A stretch of 41,132 nt of DNA from Thelonectria olida (GCA_020736575.1 JAGPYM010000109.1:1-41132), one strand, 5' to 3'; counted from the first letter of the stretch, positions 1 to 11,179 are shown. A program made the numbers and translations. The notes: generated by a model not told the origin, from the letters alone.

Positions 1-686
1 TTTGGTGTGCAGTTCGCAATGGCAGATGCCGAGTCTGTTGTGTCTCTCAAGTTATCCACGAACCACTCGTGGATGTCGGTCAACATTACCGACACCCGAT
101 CGATGTCGTTCTGCAAGCGGTCAGTCTGGGACCTAGATTTTGTCAATGACACTTGCTATGAGAGGTAAAGTGGAGGGGATAGTTACGTAACAACCACACC
201 GAGGATGAGATTCAAGCTGTTGGTCTGGATAGTCAAGTCGCTTTTGAGCGCAGCAAGGTCGCCGCCTTTGGTCGTCCATTCAATCTTTTTCCAGTTTGCC
301 TTTAGTCTCCTGCTCCAGCGCTTTACCCGAGCCTGGTCTGGGTCAGCTGTAGCCCCGATGATGCCGTATTCGTCGACGATGGACTGGAGATGGGCCAGTG
401 TGTCTTTGCAGCTCCCCAGCATGCCAAGGATAATGTCCTGGTTGTCTCTGTAATGCGGCGAGGCGTTTTGTGGAAGATTGGATGGGTCGACGAGCAGAGG
501 CGGACTGTGGCTCGACTCTCGGGCGGCCGTGAGGGCGTTTAAGGCAGCGCTAAGCGAGTAGAGCTGGCTTTCCACCTCTCGGAGCTCTGCCGGGGCGGAT
601 TTCTTGCCCTTGGTGAATGCCTGGCCAATCCTGAACGCCAGCTTGGCCATGAGAAAGGCGTCGCCAATGGAGACTGGAGATGACAT
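1..686 (-). CDS. 5' part of a fungal NLR/ankyrin-type protein (N-terminal helical domain), runs off the left edge
   Basis: Two exons are visible. Exon 1 runs 686-187 and exon 2 starts at 132 and continues past base 1. The 54-bp intron (186-133) has donor GTAACT and acceptor TCTAG, and the frame is kept: exon 2 reads TSQTDRLQNDIDRVSVMLTD. The start is placed at the Met of MSSPVSIGDAFLMAKLAFR because this opening is typical of the helical N-terminal region of fungal STAND/ankyrin proteins; an upstream in-frame ATG at 770 would add 28 unrelated residues. The visible part is helical with no catalytic motif. In this family such a region usually precedes a NACHT, AAA or ankyrin-repeat body, but that part lies outside the window, so the effector class is unknown. 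The gene is divergent from the VIT-VWA gene. I am confident that it is coding and moderately confident of the family. Confidence 0.75.
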
Positions 687-1107
687 CTTGGCTTTTGCGG
701 CGATGAGACGGGAAGGTCGATGAGGAAGTGAGCCCAATGAACCAGGCAACCACGGCCAAGACTGCATCAACTTATACAGTGCTAAGTAATCATTGTGCGA
801 GTCTGGTATTGCGTGCAGTACACTGCCACCGCCACCCAGGCAACTGCCACATATGAAGCCGCCCTGATTGGCAGGACCACGCCTAGCCCTCTAGGATATT
901 GAAGGCGCAGTCACCTCACCGAGACTCCCTCAGACCTGGTTTCGACACAGCCCTGATTTCGATGGGGAGGACCTTCCTCCCACTCCTCGTTTCTTCCTCA
1001 TTCATCACATTACCACCATCTTGCATCCATATCCAAGTCTCCAACTACAGGCGCTGACCGCAGCCAGACGTCTCAACACAATCTCCTCCCGTCACAACGT
1101 CTATCCA
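687..1107. promoter_or_regulatory. Divergent promoter region between the NLR-type gene and the VIT-VWA gene
   Basis: About 420 bp separate the two divergent starts. The right end is pyrimidine-rich (about 965-1020, TTCCTCCCACTCCTCG type), as is common just upstream of transcription starts in filamentous fungi. A frame upstream of the ATG at 1108 stays open back to about 1021 but has only a TTG, so I treat it as 5' UTR. I see no clear TATA box or known operator. Confidence 0.45.
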
Positions 1108-4100
1108 ATGCCGATTGCCTTGTTTCCCGGCATCCGCTACGATGCGCGCGAACCGCCTCCCCCTGACCACGATCTGGGGCACATTGATGGCTTTGACGAT
1201 CAGCGGCACTGGTATCCTCGCGGTCATATCGGCGCAATTCGTCGGCAGCATGGCAATGAACGAGGCGCAGCGGAGGTGGAAAATCATGGCCAAGAACCGC
1301 ACCAAGAGGGATTTCTATCTCCTCTGTCAACATCAGTCAAAGTGCAGATAATCCATGATACTGCAAAGTTCACCGTCATCCAACTCTTCAGGAACGAGTC
1401 CTGCAACATCAAGCAAGGGACCTACCAGTTCCCATTGCCACTTGATGCCACCGTGACGGGCTTCGACTGCCGCATCGGCCCCAATAAAATAATTCGCGGA
1501 AAGGTCAAGGCGAGCGAAGACTCCCAGTACGAATTCAACGAGGCGCGCCGTCAAGGCCGCGCTGGCGGCTTGATGGAGCAGCAAACGGCCGAGATCTTTA
1601 CCATTACCTTGGCGAACATCCCCGCCCGCACCAAGATGCAAGCTGAGCTGTCTTTCATGTGCTTCCTGAAGCACCGAGTCGTGGTCGATCACCAGGTCTT
1701 CACTCTGACGGTCCCGACGTTTATTGCGCCTCGATACGGCGATGTGCCTCCTGGCGTCCGGATGCTAACTCGAGACAGCCACCTTCTAAGCCTCAGCGTG
1801 GATGTACTATCGGCCGAAGATCTCATCTCGGTGAAGAGCGAAACACACGCCATTGGATACAATAGAGGTGTAGGGCCAACGCCCTGCCAGACATGGGACG
1901 ACTTCATCACAAACCACGACAATGACACTGCTAGTTCGAGAGCTGCCACGGTTGAGCTTAGGGATCGACTAACGAGCCTCGACAAGGATCTTGTCATTAC
2001 CATCGACACGGCCCTATCAGACAATGCAGAGGGTCCCCAGGCATGCCTTGAGACGCATCCAACGCTGAGGAGCCATCAAGCGTTAATGTTGACCCTCCCT
2101 CCGGAGCTCATGACAGCTGCCGCGAACTCCGCTTGCGATAGCGAGATTATTTTTCTTGCGGACCGCTCAGGCTCCATGGTCGATAAAATCGAGAGTCTCA
2201 AGTCGGCCATGATGTTTTTCATTGGCGGCATCCCCATGGATCGACCTTTCAACATCTGGTGCTTTGGCAGTGGTTATACAGCTCTTTGGCCGCAATCAAG
2301 GCGCTTGAATGAAGCCTCTCGTCAAGAAGCGATGGCCTATGTCCGTAACGAGTTTGCCTCAGATATGGGCGGGACTGAGATTCTCTCCGCCCTTCGGGAA
2401 ATCTGCATAACCAGCGGAGGCCAACGCTCGATGGATATCATTGTTCTGACCGACGGCGAGGTCTGGTCCGCCCCGCAAACAATTGATTTTGTACGAAGCA
2501 GGTGGCTGATCAGCGAGGGCTGGGTCCGATTCTTTGCTCTTGGGATTGGCGGAGCTGTCTCCCACGAATTGGTCGAAGGCATCGCCAAAGCCGGCGGTGG
2601 CTATGCGGAGGTCATCACGTCGGCCAGTGGCGGTGGCTGGGAGGATCGTGTCGTCGCAGTCTTGAAGGCTGCAACCACGGGCCACATCGGCTCGTTATGC
2701 ATGAGACTGGAGTGGCAGCGAGAGGGAAACTTGGAACCTGCTCCCAAATTCAAGCAGTCCCCAAATGATGTCTCAAAAATCAGCCCCTTTCTCCGGAACC
2801 GGATATTCCTATTGTTTGACTCGGGAGAGCAGCTTCCCAAGTTGAAGCACGTCGTTCTCCAGGTCAGGGAGCCCAATGGCAATACCATTACCAAAACTAT
2901 GCTACCCAAGCGTCTACGCCAGTCAGGCACTTTCATCCATAAGCTAGCAGCTCGGGCATTGCTGGGTGACCTGGAACGAGGAGAAAGTTGGCTTCACAGG
3001 GGCCAACACGCCTATGGAGGAATTGCCCCCTCCGATTCCATGATTAGAGCTGAAGCCATTCAGTTGGGCTGCAAGTGGTCGCTCGTGTCCAGGTGGACAA
3101 GCGTGTACGCAGTCGAGGAGGAGGTGACGGAGCTAAACGAAGAGATGGAGATGGAGATCTCTGTGGCTGATGACGATCTCGACGATGCCCTCCTGTCACG
3201 CCGTGGAGGTCAAGCAGCTGCTAACCTGGCGTCAGGGCTTCTCCGCTCAAGAGCTGAGGCAGAGGAGAGCGGCACCGAGAGCGACAGCTCTGAATCAAGC
3301 GTCGGCACATGCTCCGTTGGACAGCCTGAAACTAGGGATGACTCAGATGCCGACGACGACGCCAACAACCCAGGCTTCGATCCCAACGCTGGGCAAGACA
3401 CAGACCCGAATTCCGGAAGGGGATCCCAGGGCCACAGACAGGAGGATCAGCCAAAAGAAAGCCAAGCGCCTTCTAACATGCCGCAATCTAGGACGCAAGG
3501 CCAATCACGGAGTCTCGGGGCCCTGGAGGCGGAAAGTGAACAGCTCAGTGACATGAGGCGGCATTCGCAGGGCTGGAACCCGACTCCAAGGCCGGAATAT
3601 GACGCACCGCGGACTTCTAAAGTCCACTCGAGGTTTGTGTTCACGGGAAGTCTGGGTCCAGATCTCGGAGTCCCCGCGGCCGGTGAGAAGCGTCCGAGTG
3701 ACTCTCACTACCCACCCAAAAAGCACGGGAGACCCCCTGGAGGGACAAGATCTGTATCTAGTTCCGGCAGCGCTCCTCTTAACCATTCCCATCACATCAC
3801 GAATTACAGCGGACCGCGACACTCTTCCAGTGCGTCCAGGAGTTCTGACAGAGTAACCACGCTACCAATATCTCGTATCCCAGCGCCTCCCTCTCCTTTG
3901 GTAGAGCCTAGCAATAACCCCGAACCACCCTACTACCCCCATATGATGAGCCTATCCGAAGATCTTCCACATTCATGGTCCTCTAGCGGCTTACCGGGAA
4001 ATAGCAGTCTGCCTGAGGATACCGGAACAGAAACACTAGTCGGACTCAACAGTTCATGGTCTCCCCTCGTCGCAGAACCTTTGCCAAACTCTGCCCAAGG

Positions 4101-4758
4101 CATACAACCTTCTTTCTTCGGAAATGATTTTGAGACTTTCTCGCCTCCTATCGGTTTCTCTTCGCCTTCAGCCATGTCCTTCAACCCTGTGCCTGACGTC
4201 TCGTCGTTCAGTTTCGACTGGGGCCCTGCCCCGGCCTCCGCTCCCATCTTCAACCCACCAGCATCAACATCCCTTGTGCAGAATGTCAACCAAACAGCCA
4301 AAACTCCTGACGAAGTAGCGGCGGAGCAGTTCATCGGTCAACTGCTCCTCGTGCAGAGCTATGATGGAAGGTTTGTTTTCTCGGATAATGGGAGCGTCAA
4401 GGCCGCCCTCGGTCTACCCTTCCTCGTCCTTGTGACTAGACTAAGGGGCAAGCTCAATGACTTTGATCCCGCCGTGGCGATAGCAATCGTCGCCCTTCTT
4501 GAAGAGCAGTTCTCGGCTTGCCGGGATCTGTGGGTCTTAATGGTGCGAAAGGCAGAGGATTACATTACAAGATGCGCTCTGGGCCCGATTGTGGAGGAAC
4601 TACGGCAGGAGGCTAGACAAAGCGTCAAGGTGATGGGCTCGTTGATAAAGGAGCTGAAGAATGGCGATGCTGCGTCGGAAACTGTTCTTGAGCTTGAGGC
4701 GGCGCCCACCTCCGAAGCGGTGTCTGGTTCTAGTGGAAGTTGTACTATAGATACATAG
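1108..4758 (+). CDS. VIT and von Willebrand factor A domain protein, 1,216 aa
   Basis: This is a single uninterrupted reading frame. An N-terminal VIT (vault/inter-alpha-trypsin) domain covers about residues 65-200. A VWA domain follows at about 346-515 with a complete metal-ion-dependent adhesion site: DRSGS at 352-356, a Thr in GGTEILSAL at about 423, and the Asp of LTDGEV at about 449. Residues of about 690-1060 are Ser/Pro/Gly-rich and probably disordered. A conserved C-terminal block starts near FIGQLLLVQSYDGRFVFSD (about 1076), similar in style to the end of fungal and PARP4-like VIT-VWA proteins. There is no signal peptide or membrane segment, so it is probably intracellular. Function in fungi is not established; the family is thought to mediate protein-protein contact. 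The start is the first ATG (1108); an upstream TTG extension is unlikely. It looks intact. Confidence 0.88.
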   Translation: MPIALFPGIRYDAREPPPPDHDLGHIDGFDDQRHWYPRGHIGAIRRQHGNERGAAEVENHGQEPHQEGFLSPLSTSVKVQIIHDTAKFTVIQLFRNESCNIKQGTYQFPLPLDATVTGFDCRIGPNKIIRGKVKASEDSQYEFNEARRQGRAGGLMEQQTAEIFTITLANIPARTKMQAELSFMCFLKHRVVVDHQVFTLTVPTFIAPRYGDVPPGVRMLTRDSHLLSLSVDVLSAEDLISVKSETHAIGYNRGVGPTPCQTWDDFITNHDNDTASSRAATVELRDRLTSLDKDLVITIDTALSDNAEGPQACLETHPTLRSHQALMLTLPPELMTAAANSACDSEIIFLADRSGSMVDKIESLKSAMMFFIGGIPMDRPFNIWCFGSGYTALWPQSRRLNEASRQEAMAYVRNEFASDMGGTEILSALREICITSGGQRSMDIIVLTDGEVWSAPQTIDFVRSRWLISEGWVRFFALGIGGAVSHELVEGIAKAGGGYAEVITSASGGGWEDRVVAVLKAATTGHIGSLCMRLEWQREGNLEPAPKFKQSPNDVSKISPFLRNRIFLLFDSGEQLPKLKHVVLQVREPNGNTITKTMLPKRLRQSGTFIHKLAARALLGDLERGESWLHRGQHAYGGIAPSDSMIRAEAIQLGCKWSLVSRWTSVYAVEEEVTELNEEMEMEISVADDDLDDALLSRRGGQAAANLASGLLRSRAEAEESGTESDSSESSVGTCSVGQPETRDDSDADDDANNPGFDPNAGQDTDPNSGRGSQGHRQEDQPKESQAPSNMPQSRTQGQSRSLGALEAESEQLSDMRRHSQGWNPTPRPEYDAPRTSKVHSRFVFTGSLGPDLGVPAAGEKRPSDSHYPPKKHGRPPGGTRSVSSSGSAPLNHSHHITNYSGPRHSSSASRSSDRVTTLPISRIPAPPSPLVEPSNNPEPPYYPHMMSLSEDLPHSWSSSGLPGNSSLPEDTGTETLVGLNSSWSPLVAEPLPNSAQGIQPSFFGNDFETFSPPIGFSSPSAMSFNPVPDVSSFSFDWGPAPASAPIFNPPASTSLVQNVNQTAKTPDEVAAEQFIGQLLLVQSYDGRFVFSDNGSVKAALGLPFLVLVTRLRGKLNDFDPAVAIAIVALLEEQFSACRDLWVLMVRKAEDYITRCALGPIVEELRQEARQSVKVMGSLIKELKNGDAASETVLELEAAPTSEAVSGSSGSCTIDT

Positions 4759-4805
4759 TAGGACTTTAAAATGTAATAATAGCCTAATCAAAGACAGCAA
4801 AATTT

Positions 4806-5112
4806 GAGACTATCCATCGTTCCATTCGCGGCATATTCTTCTTCGCGCCTCACCATGGATGCAACGAGAAGCGTGTTAAGATCCTTCTCGATGCTATAGC
4901 GGATGTCAATTTCATCGGTGGTCGCTTCAGTAGCGCTTTGTTTATATCTACCCAAGAACGACACGATCACATTATCGAGCTTCTCAGCTATAGAGCTGAA
5001 GTGAGGAAATCAGGCGGTTCCTCTGCAAACCCACTTTAAATTGCGGCTAAGACCGCATATAATAAGGCCGTCCGCACACTACTGAAGAGCGGCGCATATA
5101 TAAACGAACTTG
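4806..5112 (+). pseudogene. Ankyrin-repeat gene relic at the edge of the AT-rich island
   Basis: One frame from 4806 reads as consecutive ankyrin repeats: RVKILLDAIADVN, then HDHIIELLSYRAEV, then KAVRTLLKSGAYINELG. It contains a single stop, TAA at 5037-5039, where the repeat consensus would read NPLQIAA; a CAA-to-TAA change (CpA to TpA) would explain it. No start codon or 5' end is visible, and the right end dissolves into the AT-rich block. The ankyrin call rests on repeat spacing and the LL-x-x-G/A-A-x-V/I-N pattern. Low-complexity AT sequence takes over after about 5112, so the rest of the gene is either lost or beyond recognition. Confidence 0.7.
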
Positions 5113-6439
5113 GTGTTAATATTCTATTTTAAGCTATTATATTATGTTCTAAGAGTATTATAAAAGCCTTAATTAAACTAGTATTAATACTTACACTTTT
5201 ATTTTATTTAATTTTAATCTTTTTATTAGTTTAGCTTATATAATAATAAGGCTTAATATTAATTATAATAAATTTAATTATATTTAACTTTAGCTTATTA
5301 AATAATAAGTTTATATATTCTAATATACTTTATTATTATTATTATAAAAATAGCTAATAATTTAAGTATATAATAAATGTTAATATAAGTAAAATCCTAG
5401 CTTTATATTTATTATAATAAGTATTTTAATAGGGCTTATAATTAGTTTTAAAATAAAAGTCCTTATTAAATAAACCTTACTTAAGAAACTTTATTTTAAG
5501 CTTTTAATATAAGAGTACCTATTCTCTCTATTTAACTCTAGTTCGTATAACTTAATTAATAATATAATATATAATAGTTAAAATGCTTAACTTCTTATTA
5601 ATTAAATATAATATAATCCAATTATAAAAGCTAGAGCTATAATAGAAAATAAAAGTTAAAAGCTTTAGGAGTAAATATAGGGACAGGGAGTAAAAATATT
5701 TAAATTCTAAGAGAATATTTAAAATTAGCAAATTAAGGCAGTTATAAAAATGTAAAAAAGGTTCTAATTAGTTAAATATTTATTATAAATATTAATAATA
5801 AGATTAGGTTAAATAAGGGGAGGAAAACCCTTATCTTTTATATATAATAAATCAGGTCCTATTGGCTCTAGGTAAAAGATATATATATTAGATAAAAACT
5901 CTATTATTTCTCTATCTAATAGTATTTAAAATACTTATATAAGTGTATTCCTTTTTATTTAAATAGTTAATTAAAAGTGGAAGACTTAAAAAGTATATTA
6001 AATTATTATATATTTTAATACGCCTTTCTATTTAGGATTATATGCCTTATTAGGGCGGATATTGCCTATTAGGGTAAGGGCAGTATATACTAGTAGGTTA
6101 GCCTTTTTAATTTAGAAATAAGTGAAATATTTTAAATAAAAATATAACCAATAAAGTATATAAGGTAAAAAATATATTATTATAATTCTTATATTTTTAT
6201 AAATTTAATAATAAATTTTATTCTTTTAATAGGTAAAATATATTTAAGTTATTTTATTTTATATATTTAAGCTTATATAAAAATTAGCTTTTATACTAAT
6301 TAAATAATAAAAGCTATACAATATAATAATAGTAGCGGGTTATTAGTAAAAAATATAATAATACAAATAGAGAATTTTTATTAAAAGTTAATAAGAATTA
6401 GGTAGTTTAAGCTTTTTATTAAATTGAGTTATATAAACT

Positions 6440-6720
6440 TAAAAGGGCTTTATAATTAGTAATTTTTATTATTATATTAACTCTTTTATATATTTTTCTA
6501 TTTAATTGCCTTACTTATTTCTATTAGCTTAATTACTTTTAAACCTATTTAACCTGTTTTTAAACTTCCTTTTTAGCCTAACCTTTTCAGCCCCCCTTAC
6601 TTTTTAACTCTTATATTTACTTGCCTATTTAACTTACTTTTTATTTTTAAATTTTTCCTTTATAGCCTTTTAAGTAACTATTTAGATTATTATTATTATA
6701 TATAATAGCTTTTAAAGCTA
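6440..6720 (+). repeat. Repeat X, forward copy inside the RIP island
   Basis: This stretch contains a C/T-rich patch (ATTTAATTGCCTTACTTATT, then the CAGCCCCCCTTAC patch). It matches the reverse complement of about 8160-8400 along most of its length, with the differences mainly C/T or G/A. Boundaries are by eye. Confidence 0.6.
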
Positions 6721-6914
6721 TAGTTTTAAGTTATACCCTTATATTTTTTTAAAAAACAATTAGTTATTTTAACTAAGCCTATTATTTCTTGCCCAATTTA
6801 AAAAGCAATTAAGTTAGCTAACTTTTCTATTAAGGAATTTAAAATTATTTTCCTATATATTTAGTCTTTTAATTAGAATATAATAGTTTAAAAGGACTAG
6901 ATTAATCTTTTATA

Positions 6915-7320
6915 TTACTTTTAGTAGTATATTTATATTAGCTAATATATAAATATTTAGGAGTTATAACTATTTAATTAAATAAATATACTTAAGAAAA
7001 TTTATATAACTTAATAAATATTAAGCTATTCTATTAATATTATTCTTTTAAATTATAGTTTATTTAATTAGTATAAAGTTAACTATATTAAGTTATATAT
7101 TATATAATTAGTTAAGTTATATAAATTAGAGTTTAAAAGAATAGTACTTTTATATTAAAAGCTTAAACTAAGGTTTTTTAAGTAAGGTTTATTTAATAAG
7201 GAGTTTTATTTAAAAGCTAATTATAAACCTTATAAAAAGCTTATTATAATAGATATAAGGCCGGGTTTTATTTATATTAACCTTTATTATATACTAAAAC
7301 TAGCCTTATTTTAATAAGTA
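6915..7320 (-). repeat. Repeat R, near full-length inverted copy
   Basis: The reverse complement aligns by eye with 10270-10722. Shared landmarks are CTTTATATTTATTATAAT, AAGGTTTATAATTAG, TTTTAAGCTTTTAATATA and the end block AATATACTA-TAAAAGTAAT. A slightly less damaged patch (GGCCGGGTTTTATTT near 7259) remains here. Confidence 0.6.
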
Positions 7321-7789
7321 ATAAACTTAAAACAGAAGGCTAAAACTTTTAAAAATAGATATTATACCTTTTTTATAATTTTTATTAAGTTTTTACTTAA
7401 GTTTTTATAATTTATTTTAATATTTCTCACTTATTTCTTTTTAATTAATTAGTTTACTTATTTACTATTTTACTTCTTATTTATAATTATAAGTAATTAT
7501 AAATAAAAGTTAATTTTCTTTTAAATTTCTATTATTTTATTTGTTATATATTTACCTTTTATAGTTATTTTTATTAGGGGTTAGGTTATATTATTGCTTT
7601 TATTATTAAAATAACTACCTATTATATATTAAAATATATAAATTTCTTTAAATATATTAAACTAATAAAAGACTTTAATAGGCACTTAAAAAAGTTATAA
7701 CTCTTAAATATTCCTAGACTACCTAATATAAATATACTATTAAATATTAATTAAAAAGTTAATTTAATTATTTTAAGCTATAAGATTCT

Positions 7790-8010
7790 AATTAAAAGAT
7801 CTAATATATATTAATATTATTATTATTTATTAAAATAAGCCTAGTATTAATATATAATAAAAGTTAATATAAGTAAAACCTAGCTTTATATTTATTATAA
7901 TAAGCTTTTTTATAAGGTTTATAATTAGCTTTTAAGTAAAATCCTTATTAAGTAAACCTTGCTTAAAGAACCTTATTTTAAGCTTTTAATATAAAAGTAC
8001 TATTTTTTTA
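7790..8010 (+). repeat. Repeat R, truncated direct copy
   Basis: It matches the first half of the 10270-10722 copy (TATATAATAAAAGTTAATAT, then AAGGTTTATAATTAGCTTTT) and diverges after about 8010. Another partial copy of the same first half lies at about 5375-5520, and a copy of the end block lies at about 7640-7745. Confidence 0.55.
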
Positions 8011-8159
8011 AACCTCTTAATATTATTATAAGTTTTTTAAATAGAAAGTTAAAAACTTTATATAACTTTTTAAAAGGAAAAGAAAAAACTATTTTAATAA
8101 AAATAATAAGTAATTTATTAAAATAATTAAATTAAATACTTATATATTATAGTATTAGG

Positions 8160-8400
8160 AGCTGCTATATATATTTGTAATAATTTAAATAGTTACTTAA
8201 AAGGGAAGGAAAATTTAAAATAAAAAGTAAGTTAAATAAATATAAAAGTTAAAAAAGTGGGAGGTTAAAAAGGTTAAATAAAAAAGAACAGTTTAAATAA
8301 GATTAAAATAGGTTTAAAAGCATTTAAACTAATAGAAATAAAATAAGGCAATTAAATAGTAAAATATATTAAAAGTTTATATAATAATAAAAATTACTAA
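8160..8400 (-). repeat. Repeat X, inverted copy
   Basis: The reverse complement matches about 6440-6720. Together with the R copies this gives the order X(+) R(-) then R(+) X(-), a large interrupted inverted repeat centred near 7.5 kb. Boundaries are approximate. Confidence 0.55.
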
Positions 8401-9174
8401 TTATAAAAATATATTAAATTATAATATTATTAAAAGTAGTATTATAAAATAAAGTTTTAATAGAATTAGCTAATATATTAAAAAGATAATATTAAATAAA
8501 TATAATAGTAATAATATTATAATATATATATTAAAGTTTAAATATAAATAAAGTGAAAGTATAAAAAAGGTTAAAAGAATAAATAATAGAAAAATAATAG
8601 TAAATAGCTTTAAGGTAGTTTTAATACTAATAAATATAAAAAAATAAATTTAAAAGGAATTTAAAAAATAAGTAAAATAAGCTAATAGTAATAAAAGAAA
8701 TATAAATAATAAAATATTTAATATTAAAAGAAATATATAATATATAATAAGTATTATTAAATAAAAAGATATATTTAATAAAGCTGCTTTTATATATAAT
8801 AAGTATATAAACGAAATAAAAAATACTATTTTATAAAAAAAAGATATTACTATTATAATTTAAGCTAAATAGAAGATTTTAAATATTAAACTTTTAGAAA
8901 ATAGAAAAATAATAGGGTAAAAGAGATATAATAAAAATATAAAAAATAGTAAAGAGTAAAAAGTATATAATATATAATTATAAAAGAAAGAAAAGAAAAG
9001 TAAAATAGAATAATAATATAAACATATAAAAGAAATAAGTAAAATAGTATATTAAAAGTTTTATAAGTTTAAGAAAAGAAAAGAAAAAAAAGAAATTATA
9101 ATATAAAAAGAGGGGTTTTATAATTATAATAATAAATAAAATAATATATAATAATATATAGCTAAATAACTCGG

Positions 9175-9606
9175 CTTGGGGCGTAGTAGCATATCTCTAG
9201 TTGCAGTTAAGCTAAACCTCTTAGATTGGAAACCTAGGTTAGGGATGAAACTATAGTAAGTTTAATTCTAGCAGCTAGCAGCTGGCAGCCAGTTAAGCGC
9301 AAGTAAATTCTATAATACTCCTAGGCCATATGTAAAAGGGCTTCCTAATTAGCCTGCGTTATATTAATATATAAAAATAATTAGATATAATTAGTAGATT
9401 TACTATTATAAGAGCTTAAGGCTAGTTTAAAGGCTAAGGTAAATTATATTAGCTATTAATTAGTTAATTATATGGCTGCATGCTATAGCTAATTGCTTAT
9501 AGGGGCGGTTAATTTTATACACGCTTAAAAGCTAGAGGTTTTCCCCCTATAAATAATATAAAATAGGGCTAGCTATAAAAAATATAAAATATTATAAATA
9601 ATAAAA
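9175..9606 (+). repeat. Direct repeat copy 1, less damaged, about 430 bp
   Basis: It begins CTTGGGGCGTAGTAGCATAT and includes AGCTGGCAGCCAGTTAAGCG. The same order of blocks recurs at 9806-10212. This copy keeps more G and C than the other. A pair of direct repeats a few hundred bases apart could be two LTRs or two copies of a small element, but no further LTR signature is visible. Confidence 0.6.
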
Positions 9607-9640
9607 TCTTATAATATATTTTTTAAAATTTAATTTCTTA

Positions 9641-9710
9641 TTTATATTAGTGTCTTTTTTAAAAGCCTTTTTTATATTAGTTTCTTTTTTAAAAGCCTTT
9701 TTTATATTAG
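9641..9710 (+). repeat. 30-bp tandem repeat, 2.3 copies
   Basis: Two 30-bp units start with TTTATATTAG at 9641 and 9671, with a third partial unit at 9701. It lies between the two direct repeat copies. Confidence 0.75.
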
Positions 9711-9805
9711 TTAAACTAATTAAAAAAACTTTTTATTTTAAAGTTTTTTAATAATCTTACCTTATTTTAACTTATTTATATAACTTTATAAATATAAAAG
9801 CTCTA

Positions 9806-10212
9806 ACTTGGGGCGTAGTAGTATATTTCTAGTTATAATTAAACTAAACTTCTTAAATTAGAAACTTAAATTAGAAATAAAAAAACTATAGTTAGTTTAA
9901 TTCTAGCAGCTAGGCAGCCAGTTAAGCGCAAGCAAATTTTATAATACTTTTAAGCTATATATAAAAGGGCTTTCTAATTAGCTTATATTATATAAGTATA
10001 TAAATAATTAAATATAATTAGTAGATTTCCTAATATTATAAGAGCTAAAAGCTAGTTTTCAAAGCTAAGGTATATTATATTAACTATTAGTTAGTTAATT
10101 ATAAGGCTATATATTATAGCTAACTGCTTATAAGAGCATTTAACTTTATATGCGCTTAAAAGCTAAAAGTCTTTCCCTTATAAAAAATATAAAATATTAT
10201 AAATAATAAATA
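9806..10212 (+). repeat. Direct repeat copy 2, more damaged
   Basis: It begins CTTGGGGCGTAGTAGTATAT and repeats the blocks of 9175-9606 in order (AGGCAGCCAGTTAAGCGCAA, ATATAATTAGTAGATTT, GCTTATAAGAGCATTTAAC). Most differences from copy 1 are C-to-T or G-to-A, in the direction of RIP. Confidence 0.6.
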
Positions 10213-10269
10213 TAAAAGCTAATATTAGCTTTATAACTTAAATTATATAAATTTAGCTAAGCTTTGTAA

Positions 10270-10722
10270 TTAAAATAAATAATATTAATATTTTTATTAT
10301 ATATTAAAATAAGCTTAATATTAATATATAATAAAAGTGAATATAAAGAAAACTTAGCTTTATATTTATTATAATGTTTTTTATAAGGTTTATAATTAGT
10401 TTTTAAATAAAAATCCTTATTAAATAAACTATATTTAAAAAATTTTATTTTAAGCTTTTAATATAATAATACTACTTTTTTAAACTTTAATTTATATAAT
10501 TTAATTAAATATATAATATATGATTTAATATAATTAACTTTCTACTAATTAAATAAATAATAATTTAAAAAATTAATATTAATATAATAGTTTAATATTT
10601 ATTAAATTATATAAATTTCCTTAAATATATTTATTTAATTAGAAAGTTTAAAAAGCATTTTAAATAGTTTTTACTTTTTAATATTTTTATATTAGCTAAT
10701 ATAAATATACTATTAAAAGTAA
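10270..10722 (+). repeat. Repeat R, near full-length direct copy ending exactly at the island border
   Basis: This is the direct-orientation counterpart of 6915-7320. Its end block (AATATACTATTAAAAGTAAT) coincides with the point where base composition returns to normal, which suggests the island border is the end of an inserted element. Confidence 0.6.
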
Positions 10723-11179
10723 TCGCGAAGTCGCTGCTTCCGCCTTTGGAAATGGCGGCTCCCCGTTCGGGTAAGGCGCCGTCGCCGCTTGTCACCAACA
10801 CCGGCATCACGTGACACCTCCATATAAGAGCTGCGGCTTCCGCCCGAACCTCCGTTGACCCTCGTAAACTTGTATTCTTGACTTCTGGCCCTCCTCCCTT
10901 GTAGTTTCATCGCAAGCCTTGGTCTCCTTTCCTCCTGACGCTTGCCACATCATCTGCTCGGCCGCATGGCGTCAATACTCTTCTTGCTCTAGGACATCTT
11001 TGGCAATCACATCGGCGGCACTCCCCTTCTCTATCATTCGGAACGGCCATTCGCATTATGTGAATGCTTCACAAATGCTCACCTCTTTTCCCTCGCTTTC
11101 ATATGGTACGGGTTTTACCCTCATCTCTCTTGCCTGGTAGTTAACCGCTGACTGCTCCGACAAGCCATCGCTGTCAAGG

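Larger units (their letters stand above)
5113..10722. repeat. RIP-degraded, AT-rich repeat island without genes
   Basis: About 5.6 kb of sequence is built almost only of A and T, with TpA-rich stretches and stops in every frame. No ORF of useful length exists on either strand. Both borders are sharp: base composition returns to normal at 10723. Internal similarity by eye shows several degraded repeat copies, some direct and some inverted, which is the substrate expected for repeat-induced point mutation. A few less damaged patches (about 6005-6110, 6590-6620, 9171-9350) keep more G and C. Such islands usually form heterochromatin in these fungi. No transposon domain can be recognised, so the original element class is unknown. 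Confidence 0.85.

Noticed and set aside
1021..1107. N-terminal extension of the VIT-VWA protein
   Set aside because: It opens with TTG only; the first ATG at 1108 gives the expected N-terminus.
5113..10722. Mitochondrial DNA insertion because of the high AT content
   Set aside because: No mitochondrial gene frames; repeat copies differing by transitions fit RIP instead.
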